Positions 56,082 to 64,000 of a stretch of 64,000 nucleotides of DNA are shown here, piece by piece. Made by a program: the position numbers and the translations under genes. The DNA comes from Kribbella pittospori (GTDB lineage: Bacteria > Actinomycetota > Actinomycetes > Propionibacteriales > Kribbellaceae). Position 1 is the first letter of the stretch. Each line of letters starts with the position of its first letter. The stretch is taken from the NCBI RefSeq assembly GCF_004331465.1, contig NZ_SJKB01000006.1, forward strand, positions 124,001 to 188,000, written 5' to 3'. Below the pieces are notes generated by a model that saw nothing but the letters and a program-made list of their open reading frames with translations, made no database searches and was not told the DNA's origin.

Positions 56082-58085
56082 TCAGTCGAGGGCTTCGACG
56101 ACCAGGCAGTTCGAGTCGGTCGCGCCGTCCCAGCGGACGCCGACCTGCAGCAGATAGCTGCCCGGGTGAACCTCGTCGCCCACCCGGTAGTTCTTCGCGG
56201 GATCCAGGCCGGCCAGCGGCGCTCGCCGCGGCCGGGTCGGCAGGGTGCCGCGCACGTTGCCGTCGCCGGTCTCCCACAGAAACACCACGGACCGCGTCAC
56301 ACCGACGTACTGCACGCCGGCCGACAGTCCGTAGACATTGCTGTCGGCAATCAGATCGCGGATACCCTTGTACTGCTCGATGTGTCGTGCCGCGGTGGAC
56401 AGTTGCTCGTCGTTCCATCGTGACAGGTCGGCGCCGATCCCGAGTACGCCGGCCATGGCGACGTGGAACCGGAAGTCGAGGGATCGTTCGCGTCCGTCAT
56501 GGGTGCCGACGGCATCGGTCACCCACGAGCTCATCAGATGCGGCGCGAAGCCGGTGCGGAAGCCTTGCTGGATCCTGAGCCGATCCAGCGGGGCGGTGTT
56601 GTCACTCGGCCAGAGCGTGTCGACACGCGCGGCCATCCCGAGGTCGACGCGGGCGCCGCCGCCCGCGCATCCCTCGACGGACACCTCAGGGTGCTCGACG
56701 CGCAGGCGGTCGAGGATCGCGTACAGGTTGGTGACGACGCGACCGTCGAGGTCCCGCCGCTGGTCGCCGGAGTCGAGCCGCGGACGGTTGGCGTCCCACT
56801 TCAGATATTTGATCTGGTACGTCGACAGCAGCCGGTCGAGCGTGGTCCAGATGAAGTCGGCGACGTCGTCCCGGCTCAGATCGAGGAGAAGTTGATTGCG
56901 GATCAGGACCGGGTCGCGGCCGGGGGTGCGGAGGATCCACTCGGGGTGTTTCGCGGCGAGCTCGGACTTCGGACTGACCGATTCGGGCTCGACCCACAAG
57001 CCGAAGTCGAGGCCGAGGTCGTTCAGGTCGGTGATGAATCCGTCGAGTCCGTTCGGGAACTTGGCCGGGTCGACCTCCCAGTCGCCGAGGCCGCCGGTGT
57101 CGTCGGAGCGGCCGACGAACCAGCCGTCGTCGACCACGAATGTCTCGACGCCGATGCTCTTGGCGCGTCGGGCGAGCTCGAGCTGGTGGTCGGCGCGGAT
57201 GTCGAACTCGGTCGCGAACCAGGAGTTGTACAGCACCTTCGGGGTGAGCCTTCTCGACAGCGACCGCTCGTAGGCATGGAAGACGCGAGCCAGTCCGTCG
57301 GCACCTTCCGCACTACACGCCCCGACCGCCTTTGGCGACACCCACGTCTCCCCCGGCCCCAGCGTGATCCCGAGGCTCGGCGACACTCGTCCGGCCTGGA
57401 TCCGCAACTGCCCGGTGGTGTCGACGTCGGCACTCATCTCCCACGACCCACTCCACGCGAGCTGGACGCCGTACGCCGTACCTCCGTCCTCGACGGACAG
57501 GAACGGCGAGTAGGAGTGCCCGGTGATCCCCTGCGCACTGCCGATCGTGAACCGGCCGCGCTCGAGGGTGACCTCGGCCTGCTGGAACTCGCTGTTCCAC
57601 TCACCCCACAAGTACTTCACCGTCGCATCACCGGACGTAGGCACGGTGAACCCCGCCGAGTCATGCCGATGCAACCGCAGCTCGCCGGTGCCGTCGTTGC
57701 GGATCGAAACCCAGCGCTCAACCAAGTCCCCGACTACGCGGTAGTGCAAGGCGACACTCACCGCCCGTACCTCATCCACGAACTCCAACTCCAGGGTGTT
57801 CTCTCCTGTAGTTGCTTGAGTGAAGGCAGGGCGGAGCTCGTCGGAGCCGTCTGGGCCGGAGACCACCAAGTCCACAGGGGATGCGTAGCGGACTCCGCGG
57901 ACGCCGTACTCGAGGGGTTCTACGTCGGCTCGTGGGAGGAAGTGTTCGGTGCCTTCCGGGGCTACAACCGACGGGCCTTCTGTCACTGCGTGGGGACCCC
58001 AGGCAATGAGTTGGGCCCACTGGTTGTGGTCGGGGACGCCGACGACGTACGACGTGGTTGTGCCGCGCAACGTCCACGTTTTCAC
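56082..58085 (-). CDS. GH36 alpha-galactosidase
   Basis: 667 residues, no signal peptide, intracellular. An N-terminal beta-super-sandwich is followed by the barrel with 'LYNSWFATEFDIRADHQLEL', 'FVVDDGWFVGRSDDTGGLGD', 'DLGLDFGLWVEPESVSPKSE', nucleophile Asp in 'IKYLKWDANRP', 'VEGCAGGGARVDLGMAARVD' and acid/base Asp in 'TLWPSDNTAPLDRL'. Typical of GH36 enzymes acting on melibiose and raffinose. GTG 58085 overlaps the permease stop (GTGA). Works on what the importer brings in. Confidence 0.95.
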   Translation of the reverse strand: MKTWTLRGTTTSYVVGVPDHNQWAQLIAWGPHAVTEGPSVVAPEGTEHFLPRADVEPLEYGVRGVRYASPVDLVVSGPDGSDELRPAFTQATTGENTLELEFVDEVRAVSVALHYRVVGDLVERWVSIRNDGTGELRLHRHDSAGFTVPTSGDATVKYLWGEWNSEFQQAEVTLERGRFTIGSAQGITGHSYSPFLSVEDGGTAYGVQLAWSGSWEMSADVDTTGQLRIQAGRVSPSLGITLGPGETWVSPKAVGACSAEGADGLARVFHAYERSLSRRLTPKVLYNSWFATEFDIRADHQLELARRAKSIGVETFVVDDGWFVGRSDDTGGLGDWEVDPAKFPNGLDGFITDLNDLGLDFGLWVEPESVSPKSELAAKHPEWILRTPGRDPVLIRNQLLLDLSRDDVADFIWTTLDRLLSTYQIKYLKWDANRPRLDSGDQRRDLDGRVVTNLYAILDRLRVEHPEVSVEGCAGGGARVDLGMAARVDTLWPSDNTAPLDRLRIQQGFRTGFAPHLMSSWVTDAVGTHDGRERSLDFRFHVAMAGVLGIGADLSRWNDEQLSTAARHIEQYKGIRDLIADSNVYGLSAGVQYVGVTRSVVFLWETGDGNVRGTLPTRPRRAPLAGLDPAKNYRVGDEVHPGSYLLQVGVRWDGATDSNCLVVEALD

Positions 58086-58903
58086 TTGACGGCTCCGATG
58101 GCGAGGCCGCCGACGAAGTGCTTCTGGAAGCGGAGGAACACCGCGACCGTGGGAACCGCGGCGATCACGGTGCCGGCCGCGATCACGTTCCAGGACGAGA
58201 CGAACAGACCCTGGAGACCGAGCAGCGCCGGCGTGACCGGCATCTTCTCGCCGGACCGGATCACAGTGATCGACCACAGCAGGTCGTTGAAGATCCAGGT
58301 GAACGACAGCGCTCCAAGCGCCGCGAGCGCAGGCCGGGTCAGCGGCAGGATCACACTCGCGTAGATCTTCCCCGGCCCGGCCCCGTCGATCGTCGCCGCT
58401 TCCTGGATCTCCCGCGGTAGATCCCGCATGAACCCGTGCAGCACGAACGTGTAGAACCCGAGCCCGAACCCGACATGAACGGCGATCAGCGCGATCAGCG
58501 TGTCGTAGTACCCGATCAACTCCACGAACCGCGAGATCGGGATCAGCAGGATCTGCGGCGGCAGCAGGTTACCCATCAGCATGAGCAACAGGATCGTCCG
58601 CCGGAACGGGATGCTGTACCGCGCCAGCCCGTACGCCGCGATCGACGCCAGCCCGAGACTCAGCAGCACCGCCGGGATCGTCACCAGGAGACTGTTGATC
58701 AAGGCCCGGAACTCGTCCGCATCCTCCCACGCCGACTTGTACGTCGAGAACGTGAACGAATGCGGCAGCGACCCCAGCCCGTTCGCCGCCACGTCGTCGA
58801 AGCTGCGGAACGAGATCACGATCACCCAGAGAATCGGCGCAACCCACAGGATGGAGACAAGCCCCATCGCCACGTGGTAGCCCGAGGTCTTCAGGCGGTT
58901 CAT
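58082..58903 (-). CDS. sugar ABC transporter permease (MalG type)
   Basis: 273 residues, six helices, CUT1 class; EAA loop 'IQEAATIDGAGPGKIYASVI'. ATG 58903 overlaps the upstream permease stop by ATGA. Third gene of the alpha-galactoside operon. Confidence 0.95.
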   Translation of the reverse strand: MNRLKTSGYHVAMGLVSILWVAPILWVIVISFRSFDDVAANGLGSLPHSFTFSTYKSAWEDADEFRALINSLLVTIPAVLLSLGLASIAAYGLARYSIPFRRTILLLMLMGNLLPPQILLIPISRFVELIGYYDTLIALIAVHVGFGLGFYTFVLHGFMRDLPREIQEAATIDGAGPGKIYASVILPLTRPALAALGALSFTWIFNDLLWSITVIRSGEKMPVTPALLGLQGLFVSSWNVIAAGTVIAAVPTVAVFLRFQKHFVGGLAIGAVK

Positions 58904-59850
58904 GTCTCCTCCCGGAAGGCACGGATCAGGTAGCCGAGGATGACGGCCAGGGCGAGCAAGAAGATGACCACGGCCAGGGCGGACGCGTAGCCGAGCTGGG
59001 TCGACTGGAAGGCGGTCGAGTACATGTACGTGCTGAGCAACTCGGACGAGTGGTACGGGCCGCCCTTGGTCATCGACCAGACGATGTCGAACGATCTCAG
59101 TGAGTCGATCACGATCACCGACAACACGACTGAGTTCACGCCCTTGAGCTGTGGGATGGTCACGAATCGGGTCCGCTGCCAGGCCGATGCGCCGTCCACC
59201 TTCGCCGCTTCGTACAGCGCCGGGTCGACGGCCTTCAGACCAGCCAGGTACAGCACCATCACGTACCCGATCTGCCGCCACAGCGCCGGCACGATCACGG
59301 CGTACAGGGCGGTGTCCGGATCAGCCAGCCACGGCCGGACGAAGTTGCCCAGGCCAACAGACCGGAACACAGTGTCGACCAAGCCATCAGGCTGGTAGAA
59401 CACTCGCCAGATCAGTGCGGTGACGACCAGCGAGAAGACCACCGGGGTGAACAGCGCGGCGCGGTAGATGCCGACGCCACGACGTTCGCGCTGCAGCAGC
59501 AACGCCATCCCGAAGCCACCGATCACACTGAGCCCACCGAACAGCACCAACCAGATCGCGGTGTTCTTCAGCGCGGTCCGGAAGATCGGGTCCGACACCA
59601 TGTCGCTGAAGTTGCCGAATCCGACGAACGAGGGCGCCGACAACCCGTCCCAGTTGGTCAACGCCAACCAGAACCCTTGCAGCGCGGGCCAGAACACCCA
59701 CACCGCCTCGATCGCGAACGGCACCAGCACGAACGCCAGGATCAACGGCGACACCCGCCGGGGACCGGAGCGTTTGGTACGTCGTGACGCTCCCCCGCCG
59801 GCCCGTGGCGCGGGCCGGCCGGGAGCTGTCTGGGTCAAGGTGGAAGTCAC
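58900..59850 (-). CDS. sugar ABC transporter permease (MalF type)
   Basis: 316 residues: a basic N-terminus, first helix 'PLILAFVLVPFAIEAVWVFW', EAA loop 'YEAAKVDGASAWQRTRFVTI'. GTG 59850 overlaps the binding-protein stop (GTGA). Partner of 58082-58903; no ATPase gene is in the operon. Confidence 0.95.
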   Translation of the reverse strand: MTSTLTQTAPGRPAPRAGGGASRRTKRSGPRRVSPLILAFVLVPFAIEAVWVFWPALQGFWLALTNWDGLSAPSFVGFGNFSDMVSDPIFRTALKNTAIWLVLFGGLSVIGGFGMALLLQRERRGVGIYRAALFTPVVFSLVVTALIWRVFYQPDGLVDTVFRSVGLGNFVRPWLADPDTALYAVIVPALWRQIGYVMVLYLAGLKAVDPALYEAAKVDGASAWQRTRFVTIPQLKGVNSVVLSVIVIDSLRSFDIVWSMTKGGPYHSSELLSTYMYSTAFQSTQLGYASALAVVIFLLALAVILGYLIRAFREET

Positions 59851-61130
59851 GCCTTGAAGACCTTCTCAGCCGCGGTCTGCCAGGTCTTGAGGATCTGGTC
59901 GATCTGATCCGGCTTGTCCAGGAACTTGGTCAGGGCGGCGTCGGCAGTTGGCTGGAGTGCGTCACTAGAGTCGCGGTTGAAGAACTGGGTCAGCTCCGCC
60001 GCGCCCTCGATCATCGCCTTGCCCTTCTTCACCAGCGCCGTGTCCGCGGACTTGCCGTCCGGGTTGGCGGGGATCGCCGTACCGGAGGAGCTCTGGACGT
60101 AGATCTCCTGCGCCTCGGCCGTCGCCAGCCAGGTCATCAGCTTCTTCACGCCCTCGGGATCCTTCGCCTTCTTCGAGGCGAAGTACCCGTCCGTAGGTGC
60201 CTCTTCGGCCACCGGTACGGCGGGATCGATGATCGGGAACTGGAAGAAGTCGATGTCGTCCAGCGCATCCTTCGGCGCTGAGTCCGCGAAGAAGGTGCCG
60301 ATCAGGAACATCCCGGTCTTGCCGGCCAGCAGCGCCGACGTCGCCTCCTGGAACGGGAACGACTTGCCCTTCGGGTCGAAGTACGGCAGCACCTCGCGCC
60401 ACTTGGTGAAGACCGCCTTCACCTTCGGGTCGGTGAAGTCGCCCTGGCCGGCCAGCAGCTGGCGGTGGAACGGCGCGCCGTTGATCCGGATGTTCAGGTA
60501 GTCGAACCAGGCCGACGCGACCCACGGGGTGTCGCCGAGTCCGATGCCGATCGGCGGGATGCCCTTGCTCTGGATCGTCTTGCAGACCTGGACGAACTCC
60601 TCCCAGGTCTTCGGCGGCGTGACGCCCCACTTCGCGAAGTTCGACTTGCGGTAGAACATGCCCCACCAGTAGTAACTGGTCGGCACGAAGATCTTCTGGC
60701 CCGCGCTGCTGGTGGACAGCGTCTGCATCGACTTCGGGTAGTTCTTCATGCTGTCCCACACGCTCGACACGTCGAGCAGCAGGTCCTTCTTCGCGTACGA
60801 GTCCGCGACCGACCCGGCGTACCAGGTGTAGACGTCCGGCGGGTTGGCCGAGGTCAGGTACGTCGGCAACTGGGTCCGGAAGATCTCCGCCGCGACCGTG
60901 TTCAGCTTGACCTGGGACCCACCGGTTTTGTTGTACGCGGCAACGAGCTTCTCCATCGCGGCCTTGGCCTGCTCGCTGGAGAGGTTCGACTGCAGCGAAA
61001 GCTCACCAGTGGCCGCGCTGCCGCTACCCGGACTGCTCGTCGAGGTCGCGCACCCGGGCACCAGGGCAGCGGCCCCGAGCAGTCCGAGTCCCTTGAGGAA
61101 AGTCCGTCGATCTGCTGCCAGACCCGTCAT
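59847..61130 (-). CDS. sugar ABC transporter substrate-binding lipoprotein (family 1), Tat-type signal
   Basis: 427 residues. The N-terminus 'DRRTFLKGLGLLGAAALVPG' plus Cys combines a twin-arginine (Tat) motif with a lipobox. Family 1 fold: 'QLPTYLTSANPPDVYTWYAG', 'IFVPTSYYWWGMFYRKSNF', 'IPPIGIGLGDTPWVASAWFD', 'ALLAGKTGMFLIGTFFA'. The downstream alpha-galactosidases suggest alpha-galactosides such as raffinose or melibiose as ligands. ATG 61130 has AGGAGT 6 bases upstream. First gene of the operon, with a GntR-type operator about 100 bases upstream. Confidence 0.93.
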   Translation of the reverse strand: MTGLAADRRTFLKGLGLLGAAALVPGCATSTSSPGSGSAATGELSLQSNLSSEQAKAAMEKLVAAYNKTGGSQVKLNTVAAEIFRTQLPTYLTSANPPDVYTWYAGSVADSYAKKDLLLDVSSVWDSMKNYPKSMQTLSTSSAGQKIFVPTSYYWWGMFYRKSNFAKWGVTPPKTWEEFVQVCKTIQSKGIPPIGIGLGDTPWVASAWFDYLNIRINGAPFHRQLLAGQGDFTDPKVKAVFTKWREVLPYFDPKGKSFPFQEATSALLAGKTGMFLIGTFFADSAPKDALDDIDFFQFPIIDPAVPVAEEAPTDGYFASKKAKDPEGVKKLMTWLATAEAQEIYVQSSSGTAIPANPDGKSADTALVKKGKAMIEGAAELTQFFNRDSSDALQPTADAALTKFLDKPDQIDQILKTWQTAAEKVFKA

Positions 61131-61228
61131 ACCCAAACTCCTGAGATCTGCTCGACCAGCGTGCCAGTCGAGTGAGTGGTGTGTTGCGGACGATCTTGCG
61201 GCGGACGGTCGCAGGTGTCAATATTAAT

Positions 61229-61241
61229 TCGTAAATTACGA
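61229..61241. promoter_or_regulatory. GntR/FadR-type operator
   Basis: TCGTAAATTACGA, a 13-bp perfect palindrome around a central A, in a rare AT-rich patch. It fits the FadR-subfamily consensus tnGTA-N(0-5)-TACna, and an FCD-type GntR regulator is encoded at 62235-62981. The position between two divergent operons suggests control of both. Confidence 0.7.
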
Positions 61242-61282
61242 GCAAATCACTTGACCTGGCATCGGCGTCACGGTCAACTGGT

Positions 61283-61446
61283 TGTGCCTCGTGGTGGTGA
61301 GTCTCCGAGTGATTGCGGTGTTCAGGTGCGTGCATCGCGGTGCTTGGGTAGTGGCCTCGATGCAGAGCATCGTGGGCGCTGGCCAAGTGCCGCGAGGTGC
61401 GTGCCTGGGCGCCGCAAGCGCCGGAGAATCACCACCACGAGGTACA
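61283..61446 (+). repeat. long hairpin element, copy 3 (sense on plus strand)
   Basis: A 164-nt element. Outer arms 61283-61307 and 61422-61446 pair over 25 positions with one G-A mismatch and one G-T pair. The inner halves pair with many G-T wobbles to the apical stem CGATG/CATCG (loop CAGAG). Blocks shared with copies 1 and 2 include CTCGATGC, CATCGTG, the GTGC-N-TGG stretch and AAGTGCCGCGAGG-like bases. More diverged than the other two. It lies between the operator and the SDR start. Confidence 0.8.
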
Positions 61447-61515
61447 TAACTCGTTCATCGTTGGAAAGCTCTGCCCGGCATGCTTGGGTGGGGCTGGGGT
61501 GTGGAGGAGGCGCAC

Positions 61516-62238
61516 GTGCGGCTGGGTGGGCGGGTGATCGTGGTGACCGGTGCCGCGTCCGGGATCGGTGCGGCCTGCGTGGAGCGATTCCTCGCCGAGG
61601 GCGCGTCCGTGGTCCAGGTCGACGTACAACCGTGCAAGGAGGTCCCCGGCCGGGCGATCGCCGTACTCGGTGATGTCTCGTCGCCGGACACCTGGGCGGA
61701 GGTTCGATCCCGCGGCCGCGACGAGCTCGGCCCGATCGACGGCCTCGTCAGCAACGCCGTCTTCCTCGACGTGAAGCCGGCCCACGAACTGTCGCCGCTG
61801 TCCTGGCAACGACAGCTCGATGTGAACCTGACCGCCACCTTCCTCGGCTTCCAGACCTTGTACGACGACCTCGCGGCCCACCGCGGATCCGTCGTACTGA
61901 TGTCTTCGGTGCACGCACTCGCCGGGCTCCCCGGCCATCCCGCGTACGCGGCGACGAAAGGGGCCCTGGTTGCACTCGGACGCCAGCTCGCGGTCGAGTA
62001 CGGCGGTTCGATCCGCGTGAACACCGTGCTTCCCGGCCCGGTCGAGACCGCGATGTGGGACCGTGTCGACGCCGAGAGCCGCGAACGCAGCGCGCAGGCG
62101 ACGGCGGTCGGCCGGCTCGGGCAACCGGACGAAGTGGCTCAGGCAGTCGCGTTCCTGCTGTCGTCGGAGGCGTCGTACGTGACCGCCACCACGCTGGTGG
62201 TCGACGGTGGCTGGTCCGCGGTGAAGGACTCGGCGTGA
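61516..62238 (+). CDS. short-chain dehydrogenase, candidate galactose 1-dehydrogenase
   Basis: 240 residues: 'VIVVTGAASGIGAACVERFL', 'GLVSNAVF', catalytic Ser in 'VVLMSSVHAL', catalytic Tyr/Lys in 'PAYAATKGALVALG', 'LSSEASYVTATTLVVDGGWS'. GTG 61516 is chosen because GGAGGAGG precedes it by 5 bases; ATG 61480 is possible. It is co-transcribed with a GntR regulator and galactonate dehydratase, so oxidation of D-galactose to the lactone is the most economical role. This is inferred from context only. Confidence 0.85.
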   Translation: MRLGGRVIVVTGAASGIGAACVERFLAEGASVVQVDVQPCKEVPGRAIAVLGDVSSPDTWAEVRSRGRDELGPIDGLVSNAVFLDVKPAHELSPLSWQRQLDVNLTATFLGFQTLYDDLAAHRGSVVLMSSVHALAGLPGHPAYAATKGALVALGRQLAVEYGGSIRVNTVLPGPVETAMWDRVDAESRERSAQATAVGRLGQPDEVAQAVAFLLSSEASYVTATTLVVDGGWSAVKDSA

Positions 62239-62981
62239 GGGAGAACGGTGTGACGGGGATTCAGCGCGGCGTGACGCGGGGACTGCACGGCCAGATCGTC
62301 GAGGTGATGGCGCAGCGCATCCTGTCCGGGCAGATCCCGGAGGGCTCGACCATCAACGTGCCGGACCTGCAGGCCGATCTCGGGGTCAGCCTGACCGCGG
62401 TCCGCGAGGCGCTGAAGGTGCTGACCGCGAAGGGCCTCGTCGACGCGCGGCAGAAGCGCGGCACGTTCGTCCGGCCGCGATCGGACTGGAACCTGCTCGA
62501 CGCTGACATGATCCGCTGGCACTTCGACGACGACGTACGACCGGAACTGCTGGAAGAACTGCACGAGGTGCGCGGCATCGTCGAACCGGCCGCCGCCCGG
62601 CTCGCGGCACTGCGGGCCGACGACTCACACCTGACCGCCCTGGACGCCGCGCTCGAGGAGATGGCGTCGGCGACCGACGACGTCGCCGCGGCGATCGCCG
62701 ACCTCGCATTCCACCGGGCGCTGCTGGCGGCGACGGGGAACGAACTGCTGACCAAGATGGAAGTGATCATGGAGACCGGCCTGGCTGACCGCGACCGGTT
62801 GGTGCACAAGGTGAAACCGTCGGACGATCCGTTGCCGAGCCACCGCCGCGTGGTCGACGCCGTCCGGGCGCATGACCCGGTCGCCGCCGAGCAGGCGATG
62901 CGCGAACTGCTGGCGAAGGCGGCCGAGGACCTCACCGAAGTGCGCGGATCTGGGTCGAAGCCGCGTGGGCGGCGCGCGTGA
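62235..62981 (+). CDS. GntR-family regulator with FCD domain (DgoR-like)
   Basis: 248 residues. Winged HTH 'GQIVEVMAQRILSGQIPEGS', 'LQADLGVSLTAVREALKVLT', 'AKGLVDARQKRGTFVRPRSD'. The all-helical FCD ligand domain ('LEELHEVRGIVEPAAARLAA', 'DLAFHRALLAATGNELL', 'SHRRVVDAVRAHDPVAAEQA') has the Asp/His residues that bind a metal. 'DWNLLDADMIRWHF' is typical of DgoR-type galactonate regulators. Starts at GTG 62235 overlapping the SDR stop (GTGA); GTG 62250 is an alternative. Confidence 0.9.
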   Translation: MRENGVTGIQRGVTRGLHGQIVEVMAQRILSGQIPEGSTINVPDLQADLGVSLTAVREALKVLTAKGLVDARQKRGTFVRPRSDWNLLDADMIRWHFDDDVRPELLEELHEVRGIVEPAAARLAALRADDSHLTALDAALEEMASATDDVAAAIADLAFHRALLAATGNELLTKMEVIMETGLADRDRLVHKVKPSDDPLPSHRRVVDAVRAHDPVAAEQAMRELLAKAAEDLTEVRGSGSKPRGRRA

Positions 62982-64000
62982 AGATCGAGAGGATCGAGAC
63001 CTTCCTGGTCCCCCCGCGCTGGCTGTTCTGCCGGATCGAGACGAGCGACGGCGTGGTCGGCTGGGGCGAGCCCGTGGTCGAGGGACGCGCCGAGGTCGTC
63101 CGGACCGCGATCGAGACACTGTCGGAGTACCTGATCGGACAGGATCCGCTGCAGATCGAGCGGCACTGGCAGGTGCTGACCAAGGGCGGCTTCTACCGCG
63201 GCGGTCCGGTGCTGAGCAGCGCGGTCGCCGGCATCGACCACGCGCTGTGGGACATTGCCGGCAAGGTGTACGGCGCTCCGGTCGCAGCGCTGCTCGGTGG
63301 ACGGGTGCGCGATCGGGTCCGGGTGTATGCCTGGGTCGGTGGCGACGAGCCGTCCGCGATTGCCGATCAGATCGGCGAGCAGGTCGCGGCCGGCATGACC
63401 GCCGTGAAGATGAACGGCAGCGGGCAGATCCAGCCGTCGCCGTCGGTTGCCGAGATCAACGGCATTGTCACTCGGTTGGCTGCTGCCCGGGAGGCGCTGG
63501 GCGACTCGCGTGATGTCGCGATCGACCTACACGGTCGCGTCGGCGTGGCCGGGGCCCGGCGGATTCTGCACGCGGTCGAGGGACTACAGCCGATGTTCGT
63601 CGAGGAGCCGGTGCTGCCGGAGCACATGGTGCATCTGGCCGAGATCGTCGGCAGTTCGACGGTCCCGGTGGCTCTGGGCGAGCGGCTGTACCACCGGTCC
63701 GAATTCGTCGCGCCGCTGAACGCCGGGATCGCGGTCGTACAGCCGGACGTTTCCCATGCGGGTGGGATCTCCGAACTGCGCCGGATCGCGGTGCTGGCCG
63801 ACGCGCATGGCGCTCTCCTAGCGCCGCACTGTCCGCTCGGGCCGATCTCCCTGGCGGCGAGCCTGCAGGTGTCGTTCGCTACTCCGAACTTCTTGATCCA
63901 GGAGCAGAGTCGGGGCATCCATTACAACGTTGCGAGCGATCTCACCTCGTACGTCGTGGACCCTGCACCGTTCACCTGGGTCAACGGTCACGCAGAGTGG
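62978..64000 (+). CDS. dgoD: D-galactonate dehydratase (enolase superfamily), 3' end cut by window
   Basis: 341 residues visible, roughly 90% of the family length. Converts D-galactonate to 2-dehydro-3-deoxy-D-galactonate. It tracks E. coli DgoD closely: 'RWLFCRIETSDGVVGWGEPV', 'YLIGQDPLQIERHWQVL', 'GGFYRGGPVLSSAVAGIDHA', metal ligands in 'DLHGRV', 'FVEEPV' and 'LGERLYHR', general acid/base His in 'LAPHCPLGPISLAASL', and 'LIQEQSRGIHYN'. GTG 62978 overlaps the regulator stop (GTGA). DgoK- and DgoA-type genes would be expected just downstream. Confidence 0.95.
   Translation, partial: MKIERIETFLVPPRWLFCRIETSDGVVGWGEPVVEGRAEVVRTAIETLSEYLIGQDPLQIERHWQVLTKGGFYRGGPVLSSAVAGIDHALWDIAGKVYGAPVAALLGGRVRDRVRVYAWVGGDEPSAIADQIGEQVAAGMTAVKMNGSGQIQPSPSVAEINGIVTRLAAAREALGDSRDVAIDLHGRVGVAGARRILHAVEGLQPMFVEEPVLPEHMVHLAEIVGSSTVPVALGERLYHRSEFVAPLNAGIAVVQPDVSHAGGISELRRIAVLADAHGALLAPHCPLGPISLAASLQVSFATPNFLIQEQSRGIHYNVASDLTSYVVDPAPFTWVNGHAEW

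Overview
The window looks like chromosomal DNA of a high-GC soil actinobacterium. The evidence is strong G/C bias at third codon positions, frequent GTG starts, many 4-base start/stop overlaps, the actinobacterial aroA-rsgA-hisN order, lipoprotein and Tat-type secretion signals, and many secreted glycosidases with ricin-type lectin tails. The closest style I recognise is Kribbella/Nocardioidales, but that is an inference from gene content, not a measured match. No rRNA, tRNA, CRISPR array, transposase or prophage gene was found.

Layout. 1-5254: aroA (cut by the window start), rsgA, a DUF2231 membrane protein, hisN, and an ECF42-type sigma factor translationally coupled to a DGPF/YCII protein. 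5368-10465: a pair of M16 peptidases, three small membrane proteins of the DUF4190/septum-formation type, and a CBS-domain protein. 10895-16820: a RibD-type reductase, an unrecognised membrane protein, two aldo/keto reductases, and two decayed genes (an MmyB-like regulator and a carboxylesterase). 17240-20421: a sugar ABC importer without its own ATPase. 20605-25669: a TetR-controlled pair of export-type ABC systems. 25787-31634: small regulators and enzymes (FMN reductase, DedA, SDR/TetR, ArsR, ABM-like, AlkZ-related, VOC, MerR).

31788-46521 is a polysaccharide-degradation region. GH18, GH30 and GH16 enzymes, each carrying a near-copy of the same R-type lectin module, could together attack chitin, beta-1,6-glucan and beta-1,3-glucan, that is, a fungal cell wall. 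A ROK and a LacI regulator follow, then an Opp/Dpp-type importer and a GH1 beta-glucosidase that would take up and cleave beta-gluco-oligosaccharides. A CebR-like operator lies both between GH30 and GH16 and in front of the importer, suggesting one regulon.

46614-53909: a secreted 5'-nucleotidase, a GH20 hexosaminidase, a frameshifted alkyl/aryl-sulfatase and a SulP anion transporter. 53974-64000: an alpha-galactoside locus with an ABC importer (no ATPase), GH36 and GH27 alpha-galactosidases, and a facing operon of an SDR dehydrogenase, a GntR/FCD regulator and D-galactonate dehydratase (cut by the window end). This suggests galactose is burned through the oxidative De Ley-Doudoroff route.

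The most unusual element is a dispersed family of about 164-nt hairpins present three times (1126-1291, 38923-39085, 61283-61446). The outer arms differ in sequence between copies but are perfectly or nearly perfectly paired within each copy. The inner halves share a conserved core. Every transition difference between the two halves is of the G-U/G-T wobble type when read on one and the same sense strand (about 21 wobble, none of the opposite type). This points to selection on a folded single strand (RNA or ssDNA). I do not recognise the family.
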